Assembly (NCBI GenBank): GCA_008360975.2
Contig: CM039196.1
Location: 1,798,001-1,862,000 of the forward strand
Direction of reading: 5' to 3'
Origin: Lichenostomus cassidix
Taxonomy: Eukaryota > Chordata > Aves > Passeriformes > Meliphagidae
Length of the DNA: 64,000 bases
Below, one piece after another: positions 1 through 13,100 of the stretch. How positions within the stretch are numbered: position 1 is the stretch's first letter; every line of letters starts with the position of its first letter. Made by a program: the position numbers and the translations under genes. The notes beneath the pieces were generated by a model. That model did not search any database. It had not been told where the DNA came from and saw only the letters and a program-made list of their open reading frames with translations.

Positions 1-3000
1 TCTCTCAGATTCCCATGGTAGGAAAGTCCCAAACTCAGATCAAAAAAACTTGCTCTGATTTCTTCCTTGGGCTGGGTGAGGTGAAAGTGGATACTTTCCT
101 GCCTCTCTCGTTTCCATACTGCAGGATCTCTGCCACCCTGACTTCCTGTTTAAAAATCTGTGAAATCCTCAGGCTTGAAACAAAACAGCACATCCCGGAG
201 ATGTCTGTGCACATCTTCAGGTTTCCTCATCTTAATGTACTAGTTCAAGGCATTGCTGCTTTGCACTGTTTCTCCTGGGTTTAATTATTATTTCAGTGAT
301 TGGAGCTGCAGACTGCAGCAGGGACTTAAGAGTTCAGCCTCAATTAAAAACCACCCTGTGCCAGGCAGATAGCAGCAGGCAGCTCTGCTATTCTCAAGTG
401 TCTCCAGCAGTCCATCGAAACACCATGTGATCGGCTCGGTTGAGAAATCTGAGTAGGCAGAAAGCAGTTTCTGGGATAAACCTTGTGAGTGCTTCTCAAA
501 ATAGCCTGAAAGCAAGGTTTTGCTTTCCACAGCCACTCTTGGTCCTTGAGGCTGTTCAGAATTTTACGTGGATTACTAAATATTGTGAAGGTCTGATCTT
601 CAAAAACCATAAGATCCCTTTTTTTTCCCCCCTCCTTTTTGATGCTGCCTCTGGTATATTTAAACTTAAAGGATTTGCATTTTCATGTCTTTGTAGCCTT
701 AATTGTAAGTACTGGGACCTTCCTTACTTGCAGTTCCAGCTTTTTATATTTTTCAGCAAAGCTGATGACCTCGTGTTTGACCCTTGGAAACCTCTTGGGC
801 AGCCCAGCAAACAAATGTGCTGTGAGAAGAGCACATGAGAGTAGCCTGAGCTGTAACACTGGTCAGTCATTGACCAGAACTCTTGTTTTTCTTCCTTTGA
901 AGATGTGCTTAATGATTGGCATTGCAGCCCCTGCTGTGCTGGGCACCTGGAGGGGTTTGCTGGCTGCTCCCCGTGATGTGCAGGGTGATGAGGGAGGTGG
1001 CAGGGGGGCTTTAGAGAGTCCAGCGCTGTAATCAGGTTTTACTGGGGAAGAGATTGTCATTGATATCCCTGGGATTTGGCATCTATATAAATACACAAGC
1101 CAAGCTCTGTTTAAGTGTGTAGGTTCATGTCAGTTCATTAGTCTGGGAATGGGGCCGGCAGCATCCTAAGACCATGGTCCTTCCGTGGAATTTCTATTCC
1201 CAGTAAAACCCACAATCTGATGAGGTGGGACTTGCTGAGGGTAAATCCCTGTAAATGCTGGTGCAGCTGGAAGTGACTGCTTCAGACATGGCTGGTTTCA
1301 GGCCAGTTGAGAGACAGGGATAAAAACTGCGTGGCTAAAACTGATGGGAACTAGTGCCCAAGGGCCAGGGTGCTCTATGGATGACTGAAAGCTTGTGAAG
1401 CAGCTCTGAGATCTCAGAGTCGTGAGTTGTTTTTCCACCCTTATTTACTGTAATACCTCTGGATGACATGGAGCGTTCAGGAGATGCTGCTAAACTGAAT
1501 TCTACAGCTGAATTCACACTGAAGAAATGAGAATTGCTTCTTTTTGTTGGGGAAAAAATAAATCTGCTTTTATCACATCCTTGTTATCCTTGCAGCTTGT
1601 GGCTTGGAAAATGAGAGAAAATTGATAGTGAGGGCTGACTGACATATGAAGAGAGGTAAGATCCTGACTTTCTGTGGTCCTTATTTCATGAACTTTCTGG
1701 TCCTTCATGCGTTTGCTGATGTGTCAGTGGAACTGAATTTTGTTGGCAAAAATGTGGTTTGAGTGGATATCTTAGATTAACTCTCAATTGCCTGCCTAAG
1801 GGTGATTTTGAGCAAGGTTTCTAGGAGAATCCCTGCTCTTTCTGTGTGTTTGGCTGTTGCTCCCCTCTCCCAGACTGGCTCTCTGCAGGAGGGGCTTCTC
1901 TGCCTGTGCTCTGTGCTCATATACTGTGTGGAAGCCATGAAAAATGTCGTTCAGATGACAGTGATTTGGGGTAGCTCTAGAAAATAATTTTCTGCTGGTG
2001 GATAGTACCAAACTATTTCCTTTCACCCACCCCCTCCCTTCCCCAAAACAAAAGAAGAGATGAAAGGATTCATTAGGAATTATTCACTCAGCTCTGCCGC
2101 CTGTCTGAGATCTGGCTGTCTGCGTTCATCCCCCAGCTCAGGGAAGGTCAGAGGGCATCTCCCTGGGGAGGATTTGCTGTTGACTGAATTGCACTCTGTC
2201 ATTATCCTGCTGGATAACGAATGCAGTGGCCTCATTGGCACTGGCTTCAGAAAAAGCACGGTCATCTGCATGTGGCCTTGAGGTGAGAGGCGAAAACCTA
2301 AGGAGAGCAGTGTGGAAAACCTCATCTTGTGGGAAAGATACAGGACAGAGCCAGGCGGTTTGGCACAGAGGTTTACTTGCTGTGTGATGCTGAGCAGGTC
2401 TGTAGCTGCTCTGGACCTCTGCATTATCTTGTGTGGGAACACAGCACGAGGGTTTAAAGGACTAAACTCCATCTGATGGGGTGAAACTAGTTAAAGCTGC
2501 TCCTGTTTTCTTCAGTAGAAAATGTGGCATGTTTGTGATACAGTTTGAGATATTTTAATGAGACTTAAACAATTTTTTTTTCTTTGTTTTGTTTTCAAAT
2601 AGGTTTCCTGAAAGAAAAACATACAAATCCCCCTGAGCTAATTGGTGTGTGACTTGAATTCAGCTGCTACCTTGGAAGAGCTTTTCCAGCAGCTGATCTG
2701 AAAACAGCCTTTCCCACAATATTGTGGGTTGTCAGTCAGTGCTAGAGGATCTTGAAGTTGCTGGTGGGAAGGAGAGAGATGTGTTTTGTTTGATATGCTT
2801 CATCTTTTAGTTCAAGTATCATAAAATACTCAGAGCTCTGTGAAAAAGACCCTAATGGAGAGAAGCTATCAGAGGGATGAAAGTCTTGGTGGCTGGAAAT
2901 GAGTAAGAAACAGTACGGGTGCCAGAGCCCGTTGGGCTGGCTGAGGAAGTAGATAGACCTGAAGAAAATTTGCATTTTAAGCACCGATTTCAAATGTTAC

Positions 3001-6000
3001 CCACTGCCTTGTGCCTTGATCTTCTGGCAGCCACTGGCTTAGAAGGGCTTAATGCTGTCCCCTTCCAGTGTGTGGTTGCACGTTGCTGAGCTGCACTGGG
3101 GGTGGCCAGATGCAGCTCTGTGAAGTATTAAGCTTCAAATGTTGGCCTTCATTGCCTTCAGGCTAAGTTGGTTCCCTGGAAGATGCTGTGATAAAATTGC
3201 TGGCCTAGGTAATTTGTGTCCTGATGATGAGCAGCAGAGAGGAGGGCAAGAGTTTGTGTGCCTGCTTATTGCTGTCATCTGTCTTGCAATCAGAAATTTA
3301 TGAAATGGCCTTTTGTGTTACAGTGCAGGGCATGCGAGTGCATATTTAAGTGGTTAGTAAATACAGTTAGTTGCTAGATTGGATCAAATCACCCTCTTAA
3401 GAAATATAGACAGTGATGTTTCACATCTGGATGTTCTGACAGTGAAGTACAGGAGGAGGTGGTCTTAGTGACTTTAAAATCTTATACCCGAAGCAGGGCA
3501 ATAATTATTTAAAATCACTATGATTCTCTGCTACCGGCATTAAAGGATATAAAATTACCCTGTGCTGTAGTAGACAAACAAAAAAAAATACAGCTGCCTG
3601 AAAAAAAAAATGCAGGACAAAGTGTGTGTGACTGGTTGTGAATCAGTTTTATTTCTTTTGGGGGTCTGACCCTCTGGATTCTTACCACTACAAGAAATCC
3701 TCCTTGGAAGGGCTGTTGTCTCCAGGCTGGTGCTCAGCTGAGTGATGCATGACCAAGTAGTAGCTTGTAGCATTTATGAACTAGGGCAGAAGTAGATCCC
3801 TTATTCAGACAGAGCTGTATAAGCCTTCAGTGTTCTATACTAGGCCCCAAATTTGCCTATGTTATAAATAAGTCTGTGGCTGTGTGCTTGTGTTTCTTTT
3901 TTTAAGCTGAAGGCAACCCCTTAAGCTCTTTTCTGCAGGTCTGTTCAAGCTGGGGCATGGGGAATTCCTAAGAGGATTATCATGGTTTACTTGATACAGA
4001 ACTTGAACTTGAGCAATGGCTTATCTTATCAGTGATAAAAGACATGGAAATGAAGTTTACGTAACCGAAGAGGCCTTGAACTGTGGCTTTTTTTTTTTCT
4101 CTTCTGGAAACTGGAGTGACAGATCTCCTGAGTTCTTCCCTGCTCACAACTGCAGTGTTTATCTGGTGTGTACTGTCTGCTTACCACTGGCATTTATTTC
4201 CAGTGCTGTGTTTGGAGCTGTTCTCTGGGAAAAAAAGAAAAGGAGTGGAGGTGGAGAGCAGCAGAGGCTTAGTAAGAAGAGCTGTGGGCATCTTCTGCTT
4301 TTGCTGGAAAGCTTGGTGTCTCTCCTTGCTGGAGAGACTGGTGCCACTCACAGCTTGCTTGCAAACTCCTGCATTACACTGAGCTCAGCAGGTGATTTGA
4401 AGAACAGCAGAGAGCAGATCCACTTCACCAGTGGGCTGTGAGCACGGGGCTGCAAAGGCTTAAAAGTTGTGAGTAAACTTGACTCTGGGAATCGGAAAAG
4501 GCCTCGGAATAGATGAAGATGCCCTTTCTGTTCCCATTGGAAAAAGCAAATGAGTGGGGAGGGCCAGGAGGGATTTGGTGGCAAATAAATCCAATGTGTG
4601 CTGGTGTGCTGTGGCTCTGCTGACTGGTCACTCTGGCTCAGGGGGGATGCAGTGCCCAAGTCTCTGCATGGGCGAGGGAGCTGCTGCAGCACCCCAACTG
4701 CTGCTGCTGGAGGAGAGTGGCCTGAGCATCACGGCTCTGATCTCACCTCCCACCGACCCTGTTGGCCATGCCTGTGTGGGCTGGGCTGAGCAGCTGTGTG
4801 CCCAGCAGGGCTGCAGAGCAGGACAGGCCAGGCCACCTGCTCACCTGCCCTCAGCACAGCACTGGCTCCCTCTGGCAGCGTCTGCTGCCTCCCCTCTGCA
4901 GGGGGAAATCCACAATGCTCAGCAAACAGGCGTTGGGAGGAACAGGAGCCTTTCTATCCTGCCACGTTACTGTGGGTTTGCTTGCCCTGGTGTCCTACAC
5001 CTGCTTTGCCTGTGCTGCGTGGGAGGAATTTTATTTTTTGAGATCTTGCTGTCACAGATTGTGACAATGCCACAGAGGTCTGGGCCGCGCCGTGCTTCCC
5101 ACAGAAGGGCTCAGCAGACAGTCGAAGGCTGGCAAGCTGACAGCACTTATTAGAGGTAACCTTCAGGAAATGCCACACACAGCCCTCGCTGAGCTTTCTG
5201 GCTCCAGGCGCATACAGTATTTACACCACGCTTCTTGAGTTTCCCTGAAGGCTCTCAGCCTGCAGCTGCCTTTCTGTGCTCTCTCTGCCACCTGCCCTGT
5301 GTCCTCATGCTTCAGTGCCTGGGGTGGGTTCTGCTGGGCTCTTCTGGCAGCAACCCACCGTGCTGGGAGGGGCTGCTGACACCAGCTCTTCCTCTGTGCG
5401 TGGCACAAAGGTCATGTCCTTTGGCCTCCTGAAAGGTGCTTGTGGTGATCCAGTTCTGGAGCACGGGGTAAAGCCAGCACCAAGTTTTCACATCTGTGCG
5501 TGCACGGAATGAGCTGTTAAGAAGTGCAGCATTTGCACAGCGGCTCTTTGTTAAAATGTGAGAGAATTACATGGGATCAGCTCTTTTGACTAAGCAGGTG
5601 ACTTGCTTGAGTGGCTGTGTGTGGAGTTAAAAGCCAAACCCTGAGTGCTAAGATTTGAAAAAAATTTTCTCAGCTTATCTTGGTGGTGCTTTTTCATCCT
5701 ACATGGGTTGGGAGGAAGGAAATGTGATACTATCTGGTTCTAGTAAATGATAGTGCTGAACAGCACCTGAATGCTTTGTGGTGCCAGAGTCTGGACTGGG
5801 TAGATGTGGGAAGGCAGTGTTGTGCACCTCATTGGGACATTTGTGCCAAAGGTCAGTCAAGTATTTTCTCTGTTTCCTGGCTGAGAGGTTGGGGAACGTA
5901 TATCTGAAGGGTGGGATTACAGGATGTGCTCAAGGAACTCTAGCCCTGCTCTACTGCCCCCAGAGTTGGTAGCTCACGTATCTTCTACAGATCAAGAAGT

Positions 6001-7100
6001 GATGATTTTTTTTCCCAGCACCAGAGGGCTGGAGATGATCTCAGGTTCAGTTGCCTGAATCTGTTTGGCTGTTTGACCCACCCACTCTTTGTCCTGCTGC
6101 TTGTTGTGTGCACAAGTTGTTTGATGCTCTGCTCCCTTCAGTGAAGCATCGGCTGTGATCCTTCATGAGTGGATGTGCTGTATGGAAAGCAGAAAACTGC
6201 TGTCCTCCTGGATTTTACCCTGTCTGGGGAGATGAGAACTCACTGGTGCTTTGCCCTGGTGGAGTTTCCCTCTGGGATACTCCAAAGCCTGTTTTGGCAC
6301 ATGCACTTACAGAGGTATAAGTCTTTCCTCCCTGCTACCTTGTGAGAACTGTCAGAGGGGAACCCATGGGGTGACATTAAAATCCCACTTTATTATTGTT
6401 AATTTCCCGTAATACTTAGGCTTGGAGCTTGTGGTTGCTTGGACATACTCAGTGGGGAAGAGCAGGATAGACTGCCTCAAGCTGAGGTCCCTTGGCTGTG
6501 TCAGCTCTGAATCCCCTGCTCCTCTGGTGTGGATTTAATTTCCACGGTGCTGCAAATGCTTCCCCAGTGCCCAGCTATCAATTGAAAAGCAGTGGCGGTG
6601 TCTGCGGGGGGGTGGCGATGGTGGGGAATGACTTGTGGTCTCCATGGCAACCTTCAGACGATAAATGGATCAATGTGCTGTTCTGCACCATCTGAAACTC
6701 AAGTGGCGCTGGCTAAATCTGGGGGCTGCCTTTGCCTGCCAGATCCTGCTGTGGGGTCATTAGTGTGAGACGGCTCAGCACGAAAGCCTTCCCATCAGTG
6801 TGTCTCCAGGATCTTGCTGGGTTTGCCACAGAGCATGCAGGGTTTCTGCTGGAAGCCCAAAATTGGCTCACACTTGAGGATTTGGGTGTCTAGAGCTGCA
6901 CCACTGCCTTGGGCTTAGGTGCTGTTATGGGCAGCATCCAAGTCTCTGGATTTGGAAAGGGTAAAGATAAAGGTCTGGCTTCCCTTCCACCACTTTTTAA
7001 AACCTCCAGCTCTTCTTGTGCAAGCACAGGGAGATTGATACTCTTGCATCTTGGGGCATCAATGCATTTCCCTTGCAACAGGAGGAAAACTGTTGCCTTC
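1..7100 (+). other. Non-coding stretch
   Basis: No gene recognised on either strand. The frames present are short and intron-like. It contains a pyrimidine run at 2573-2605 that resembles an acceptor (TTTGTTTTGTTTTCAAATAG), paired A tracts around 3580-3610, a CAG/CTG-rich portion at 4680-4720, and a 16-bp palindrome at 2713. It is probably intron or intergenic sequence upstream of NCOR2. I saw no exon of SCARB1, the neighbour expected upstream of NCOR2 from vertebrate gene order. Confidence 0.55.
2713..2728. other. Perfect 16-bp palindrome
   Basis: CCCACAATATTGTGGG is fully self-complementary. Roughly one such palindrome is expected by chance in 64 kb, so it is recorded without a functional claim. 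Confidence 0.9.
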
Positions 7101-7183
7101 CATTTTACAGAGGGGCCTGGAGAGATGAGTTGCCAGAGGCTGCACCTGAGGCTTGTGATGAAGCTGGGACTACCTCACACAGA
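7101..7183 (+). repeat. MIR-like SINE relic
   Basis: CATTTTACAGAGGGG opens a stretch that continues GGAGAGATGAGTTGCCAGAGG, CACCTGAGGCTTGTGATGAA and GCTGGGACTACC. These follow the MIR 3' half: CATTTTACAGATGAGG, AGAGAGGTTAAGTAACTTGCC, CACACAGCTAGTAAGTGG and AGAGCCGGGATT. Highly diverged and short; called from memory of the consensus. Confidence 0.5.
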
Positions 7184-10100
7184 TCTTGACAGTTTCCTGC
7201 CCAAACTTACATCTGAGATAAATACTGGTGTCTGTAGTGCTCTTCACACCTTGATTTCCAAGTGCCTTTTGGGATGATTTGGAGCACTTTGATTCCTTGG
7301 CCAAGTCTGTTTGGGCAGTGATGTGGGCGCATTTCATTTCTAATTCGTGGTGTTATGTTTCTAATTTTGTTAATGCAGACACGGAGACCTGCTGTCTGCA
7401 GTGGGGTGGAAAATCCCCAAAGTATGCTCTGAAACTACTTTCTGTTGTGGTTCTGTCTGTCCAGCTCTGCCTGTAGCCCCTGGCATGTCCTGTAAGCTGT
7501 TAGTGGGGCAGTGGCCTGTCACATGTCCAGAGGCCCCTTTTGGAGATCTCTGTTGCTGCTTATAAAGGCTCAATTGTGGGACAGTCTGGCCAAATTATCT
7601 GAGCTCGTATTTCTGTGCAGTGCAGTGCTGAAATGTCCAAGAAATCTGCCATCTCTGTTGCCTTGTGAATAATTTATGGATCTCTTGACTCCAAGCTCAT
7701 AAAAATCGATAACTCTTCATGGATTTTTTTTTTTTTTTCCCAGCAGCAGCTTGGTTAAACTCTCCCATTCTTTTGAGTTGCTGATATTGAAAGGCTGTGG
7801 CTTGCTCGCTTACCTTGAGCCATGTTTTCTTTTCCACAGCAAAATTGATCTGGGCTTTTCCACAGAGCTGTGAGTCGCTGTTCCTCACCAGGATGTTGGG
7901 CTCAGGTTACTGCAGGAGACAACCTCCCTTGCACCTTTTCCATGAGCTATTGCAAGTGTTTGGGCTGTTAAACCTCCTGCTCTGGGGCAAAGCTGCAGAG
8001 CTTGGAGAGGTTGAAGTGTTTGAGCATTGTGGCACTGGCTGAGAGGAGGTTTCAGCAGCTGCTGGGAGTAACCTGCAGCACCAGGTCAGTTCCTGCCAGC
8101 GGAACTTGCAGCCCTCTTAGCCCAGTAATTTGGATATGGATATGTTAATTTATTCCTCTAATTTCTAGGCCTTTCTCTGAACACTGAAGCGCTCTGATGA
8201 TCTTTGCTCCGTGTCAGGCTTGGAAACGAAGCCTGAAGTGTACCAGTAACAGCTGTGCCCTCTGTGTTGGGTTATTATCCTTTCAGAATTTAATAACGTG
8301 ACACCCCTTTTTACTGGATAGCTTGTCCTTCCCTCTAGGAACAGATCGATAACAGACCTTGTATCTGCTATTTGGATGTAATTGCTAGTGTCAGCTGATG
8401 TCTAGTGCTGTTTCTCCAAACAGCCCTGGGAAGCTCAATAGGCTGTGGGGAGTGAGGATTTCTTTCCCAGATTGGTGCTGCACCACATCCAAGATACCCG
8501 AAATGAAGAGATGGTTTTGCAGAGAAGTTTCCCTGCTTCCTTCTCTTCCTGCTTGTGTTTGGTGATATATGGGCTGTGAGCTGGGGAGAGGGGAAATGGA
8601 GCCTCCAAAGGCAGTGGTGGATAACTGTGTCTGAGCCACGGTGCTGTGTTTGGAGGACTCCAAGGAAATTAAAGCTGACTGCTTAGCAATGGTCTCGGTC
8701 TGCAGAGCATACAGATTTCATAGGTTGGCTGTAGATGATGGAGCAAGGGTTTGGCTTTGAGGGGGGAGAAGGCAAGAGGGTTCTCCATTGCAAACAATTT
8801 ATTCTTGTTGAGTCTTTAGGGTAATTGAAGAGGGTAATTGCTGTACTTTCATGCATCTGATCCATGGGTTGCCTGGGGAAGAAGGAGGAAATGATTCAAA
8901 TGCAGTGCAGGGGGTGTAGTAAATAGGGGAGGTTTACTACAGGGCTACCCACCCCCTGCCTGCTCCTCCCTCTTCCTCATTCCAGTTTTCTCCCTGGTTG
9001 CAGGGAGCCTTTGCTGGGGTAACTGATGGCATTCTTAGCTGTTGGGAGGGAGATGAGGTGAATTGTGGGTAATCTGAGGACTATTTTTCAAGGAAGCTGT
9101 ACTTTTTTTTAATGAGTGGGTTTGAGGTGAGGATTACGTGCATGGAAATACAGTACTCAGAAAATAGGGGAATATAGTAACTATAAAAAAGTCTGCAGTA
9201 TCTAGAACTAAAAAAAGACTTTATAAATGTTTCCTAGCCATGGGGTTGGCCTGTGTAATCCTACAAGGGAAGAGAAGCTGAGTGATTGATGCTTGGCTCC
9301 ATCCTGAGACACAGAGTACTGTATTAAATATGGTTGCCTCTTGGTATCACAAACGTAACAAGAGGCATAATATTAAGTTACAGCCTGGGTAGCTGTCTGG
9401 GGGAGATCCATGGGATGACATTCCTGCCTCATTTCAGTCTGTGACAAAACTCCCATAGATGGAGTCAAGGCTGGGCTCCTGCTCTGTGTATTTGTTTAAT
9501 CACCCTGTCTCTAGAGAATGCAGAACTGCTGGGAATTGCAAAACCATTTCATTAAGAATCCTTGATGCCCATTTTACTAGCTGAAAGCTGCGTGCCAGCA
9601 TGGGCATATTTTTGTTTATTTATAACACCTGCATTTACAGCGCTGCGCAAATCATGTGGAGAATGGGATGAGTACTTAAAACCCCGGGGGGGGAGGTATT
9701 TGGAAACATAAAACCTGCCCTGTGCAGCTGCATGTGCTTCCACTGACCAGAGCTGTGACCCACAGTTGGCCTGTGCTATGTACTGCACTTCCCTCTCTTT
9801 TATTTTTTTTAAATTTTCATTATTATTTCTATTTTTGTACCCAACTAAACTGAGAGGTGGAGGGGCGGGAGAGCAGAACAAGATAGACAGATATAATGGG
9901 GCTAAATCCTGCCCAGCTGTTTTCTCAGCAGCCATCTCCCTTACAATCCCATGGAAATAAATGCTCCTCTTGAGGGTCCTGTTGGTTAATGATGATTTGA
10001 AGAGTGCACACAAACATCTCTGCAGATGCAGCCTGCCTGTGAGATTCTGGTCATGCAGCGAGCCCTGGGACCCTGCTCCTCTCGCATTCAGCGCGATGAT

Positions 10101-13100
10101 AAATCATTCATAGCCTCAGCAAATGCAATTCTCTCCCTCGCTCTGCACATAAACAGTCCAGGACCCTGAAGAAAGCCTGTTTGTAGTCCTTGGAGGATGA
10201 GGCAAATGCTGTGACAGCTGGGAGGATCTGAAATTAAAGTTATGGGAAAGGCTCTGAGTGCATGAGTGTAAAAGCAATTTGGTATGGGTGGGTGTTTTGT
10301 TTTGTAGCTGTTCTAGGGTGATGAAGGGACAGCAAGGGATGTGCTTGTGTCCTGACAAATCAAAAGCATTGCTGTGCTTATATCCCTTGTTTTGTAGGGA
10401 TCTGATTGCAAAGATTGGTTGTGATGCATTGTATGTGGTTCTGGTGTTGAAGATAAGGGGAGAGGTAAAGAGGTGCTCGAGTGGAGAAATGGAGGAGTTC
10501 TTATTGTAGTTGAGTAAAATGCAGGTTTGTCAAGGTCTCTGGGTTTTGTTTGTTCCACCGTGAAGTGTGCAGCAGGTTGGCTGGGTGGAGGGTGAGCCTG
10601 GAGTCAGCTACAGCTTGGAGAAGCAGCCTTGTGTAATATCCCAAGCAGGGAGAAGTGGCAGCTGTGTCCCCATGAGCTCCTTATGCTGATGCTGGAGTGG
10701 AAGGGAACTGTGAGGGAGGAATGGGACACTGTGTAGAAACCAGAATCTCAGTGTGCCTTGCTTCAGGTCTGGTTTGAGCAGCCCTGCTCAGCTCCTGGCC
10801 AGCATGGTGCTGGTTCTGTTAACATCCATGCTTGCTTCCCCCTTTACAGACATTGTGTGGGTTCGTTGGTATTTCAGCCCTAATCCCCTGGAAACCCCAG
10901 GCAAGAGGAATGCCCTTGGCCATTAACAGCTGGCAGCTCTGGCCAGAGTGTGGAGAGGAGGGTCACTGGCCTGCATAGCTCCATTTCTTGCTGTTCCAAG
11001 CAGAGATCCAGCCCTTAAACTTCACTCCAGTCTAATTTGGGTTTCTGGTTATGAGTGTTGCACGGCGAGCTGCTACAGGGAGAGGGAAAAACACACATGC
11101 ACCTACACGCACTCTGGAAATATGTCAGAATCGGGCTTGCTGGGAAGCTCAAGCCCAAGCATGACCTACTTTGAGACTGTTATAATCTGCAGGGGAATGC
11201 CCTCTGGATTAGATCAGCGTGATCCTATCAATTTGTGCTTCAGGCTGGAGGAAGCACTGACTAAAGTTGCTTATTTTCCCTTTTTGTGCAGGAAGTTTGT
11301 TTTCTTTTTTTGTTTTTTTTTCTTCTTCTTTTCCTTCTAGTACTGAGACTTCAGACCAGCAGAGCTGTGTTTGACAAGTACAACAGCCTTGGGCTCTGCT
11401 TTTCTATTATGGGTCTGTGCTGAGCACCTTGCTAGAAAGCTTTTTTCTGTACCGTGAAACACCAAAGTCCATACTTGTTTGTCTCTCAACATAGTTGTCT
11501 GGCAGAGGCTCTGGTCCTGGCCGTGGAAAGATGCTGCAGCTGGTCCCTCCAGTACCATTTTAATATTCAGCTGTTTCAATCTGTTTGTTTGGGTTTGTTC
11601 TTTTTGTCTGATCTGCTGCACTGAGAGATGCTTTAATAAAATGTGAGAAATTTTCCAACCCTTGCCTTTCCTCTTGTCACCAGCCATTGTTTATGTAAGA
11701 GCTTGGAATCTTTATTTTTTTCCCAACTAAAAAATTGCTTCCAGAGCTCAGCAAGGATGTGCATATCCACAGCAAGAAGGAAATAAACAGCGAGGCTGCA
11801 TTTAATTTCAGTGTCTGCCAGAAAGTGGGAAGCCAGTACTTGCCAAGGAAAGATTTTTGGAGTAGAGGTGTACCACACTTAATTTTCCAGGAGACTTTCT
11901 GAAAATGAAGAAGCTGGAATGGAAATAAAGCTAGCTGTGATGAAGAGAAATCGCTACCCGTTGGCTGGGAGTTTGGCCTTTGATTGCAGAGGTAGCTTTG
12001 CCTCGGGTGACTCTGGGGGGCTTTCAGAGAGGCTTTTCTCCCATCTGCAGTACCTGGCACAGCAAGAGGAATGAGGAGTGAGGGGTGTTTGGTCCACTGG
12101 TGTGAATTGTTCTGCCAGACTTCAAAGAGAAGTGGAAATACCTAATCTGTCGCTTTCAAAGGGAGGAATAAAATATTCTGATAGATTCTAAATGGAATCA
12201 CATCAGCAGTGCCTCTTCCACCTTTGCCTTTGAGCTGCTCACTGATCTTTCTGATTGGGGTAATGCAGTGAGGAGGATACAGTATTCCCTTGAGGGGAGC
12301 AGCTTGTGAACATTACTGTTCAGTCAGCCTGAAAAGCTCTATTACAGACAGATTTAGACCCGTCTTTGTGCGCTGAGAGGCACAGCCTGGCTTCCGGGAG
12401 CAGCCTTTGTCTGGAGGACAGGTGCACATGGGGCTGAATTATATTTACCCTTTTTATCTCCTGCCTGCACCACTTTCACCTGCCATCTCGAGGAGGGGGC
12501 TGCTGAAAGGGGTGGAGAGGCTGTGGTTATCTGCTCCGTGGGGCCCAAGCAGTGAGGCATCTCTCCTGCGTGACTGCAGCATCGCTTGCTCAGTCCCATC
12601 TGCTTTTGGCAGCTCTCCAGACACCTAATGAGTTGTCCTCTGTGAGACCGGGAAGGTGAGGGTAGAAACAGATTTGCAAACAACCCAACCAGTATTGATT
12701 TTCTTCATTTCCCACATATCCTGCCAGGTTTCTGTGCAGCAGCCTGGCGGCTGGGAGTCGTGCTCGTTGCCAGCGAGACTGGAGAGAGCTCACAGTGTCA
12801 GTGGGGTGATGTGGGGAGCTGCCTTGCCATGGTTATAGGATTTCCCTGTGAATGTGGTCAAGCTCAGTTGGTTGTCCTGTACAAAATTGGGTGATATGTG
12901 CCTGATGTTGGCTGTTTCTTTTGCTGTCTTATGTATTTCCGTGCCTTAGTGGTTGAATTTCAGCCCGGAGAGCCTGGTCTTGCAGTGAAAGGCGCTTTTT
13001 CTGCACATGGAAAAAGTCCCAGAAGGTCTCTGTGTGTTACTGAGAGCTGCTGAAGACAAGCGGGGGAGATTAAAGTCAGGTGGATAAACCATCAGCCTCG

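Noticed and set aside
2713..2728. 16-bp palindromes here and at 62025-62040 as possible binding sites
   Set aside because: About one perfect 16-bp palindrome is expected by chance in a window this size, so two are not notable.
9009..9025. 17-mer CTTTGCTGGGGTAACTG shared with 24666-24682
   Set aside because: The chance of one such pair in 64 kb is on the order of a tenth, and the flanks do not extend the match.
11298..11340. Long pyrimidine tract ending in TAG, a strong-looking 3' splice site
   Set aside because: The following sequence has no protein-like frame and no matching donor; T/C tracts are common in this window.
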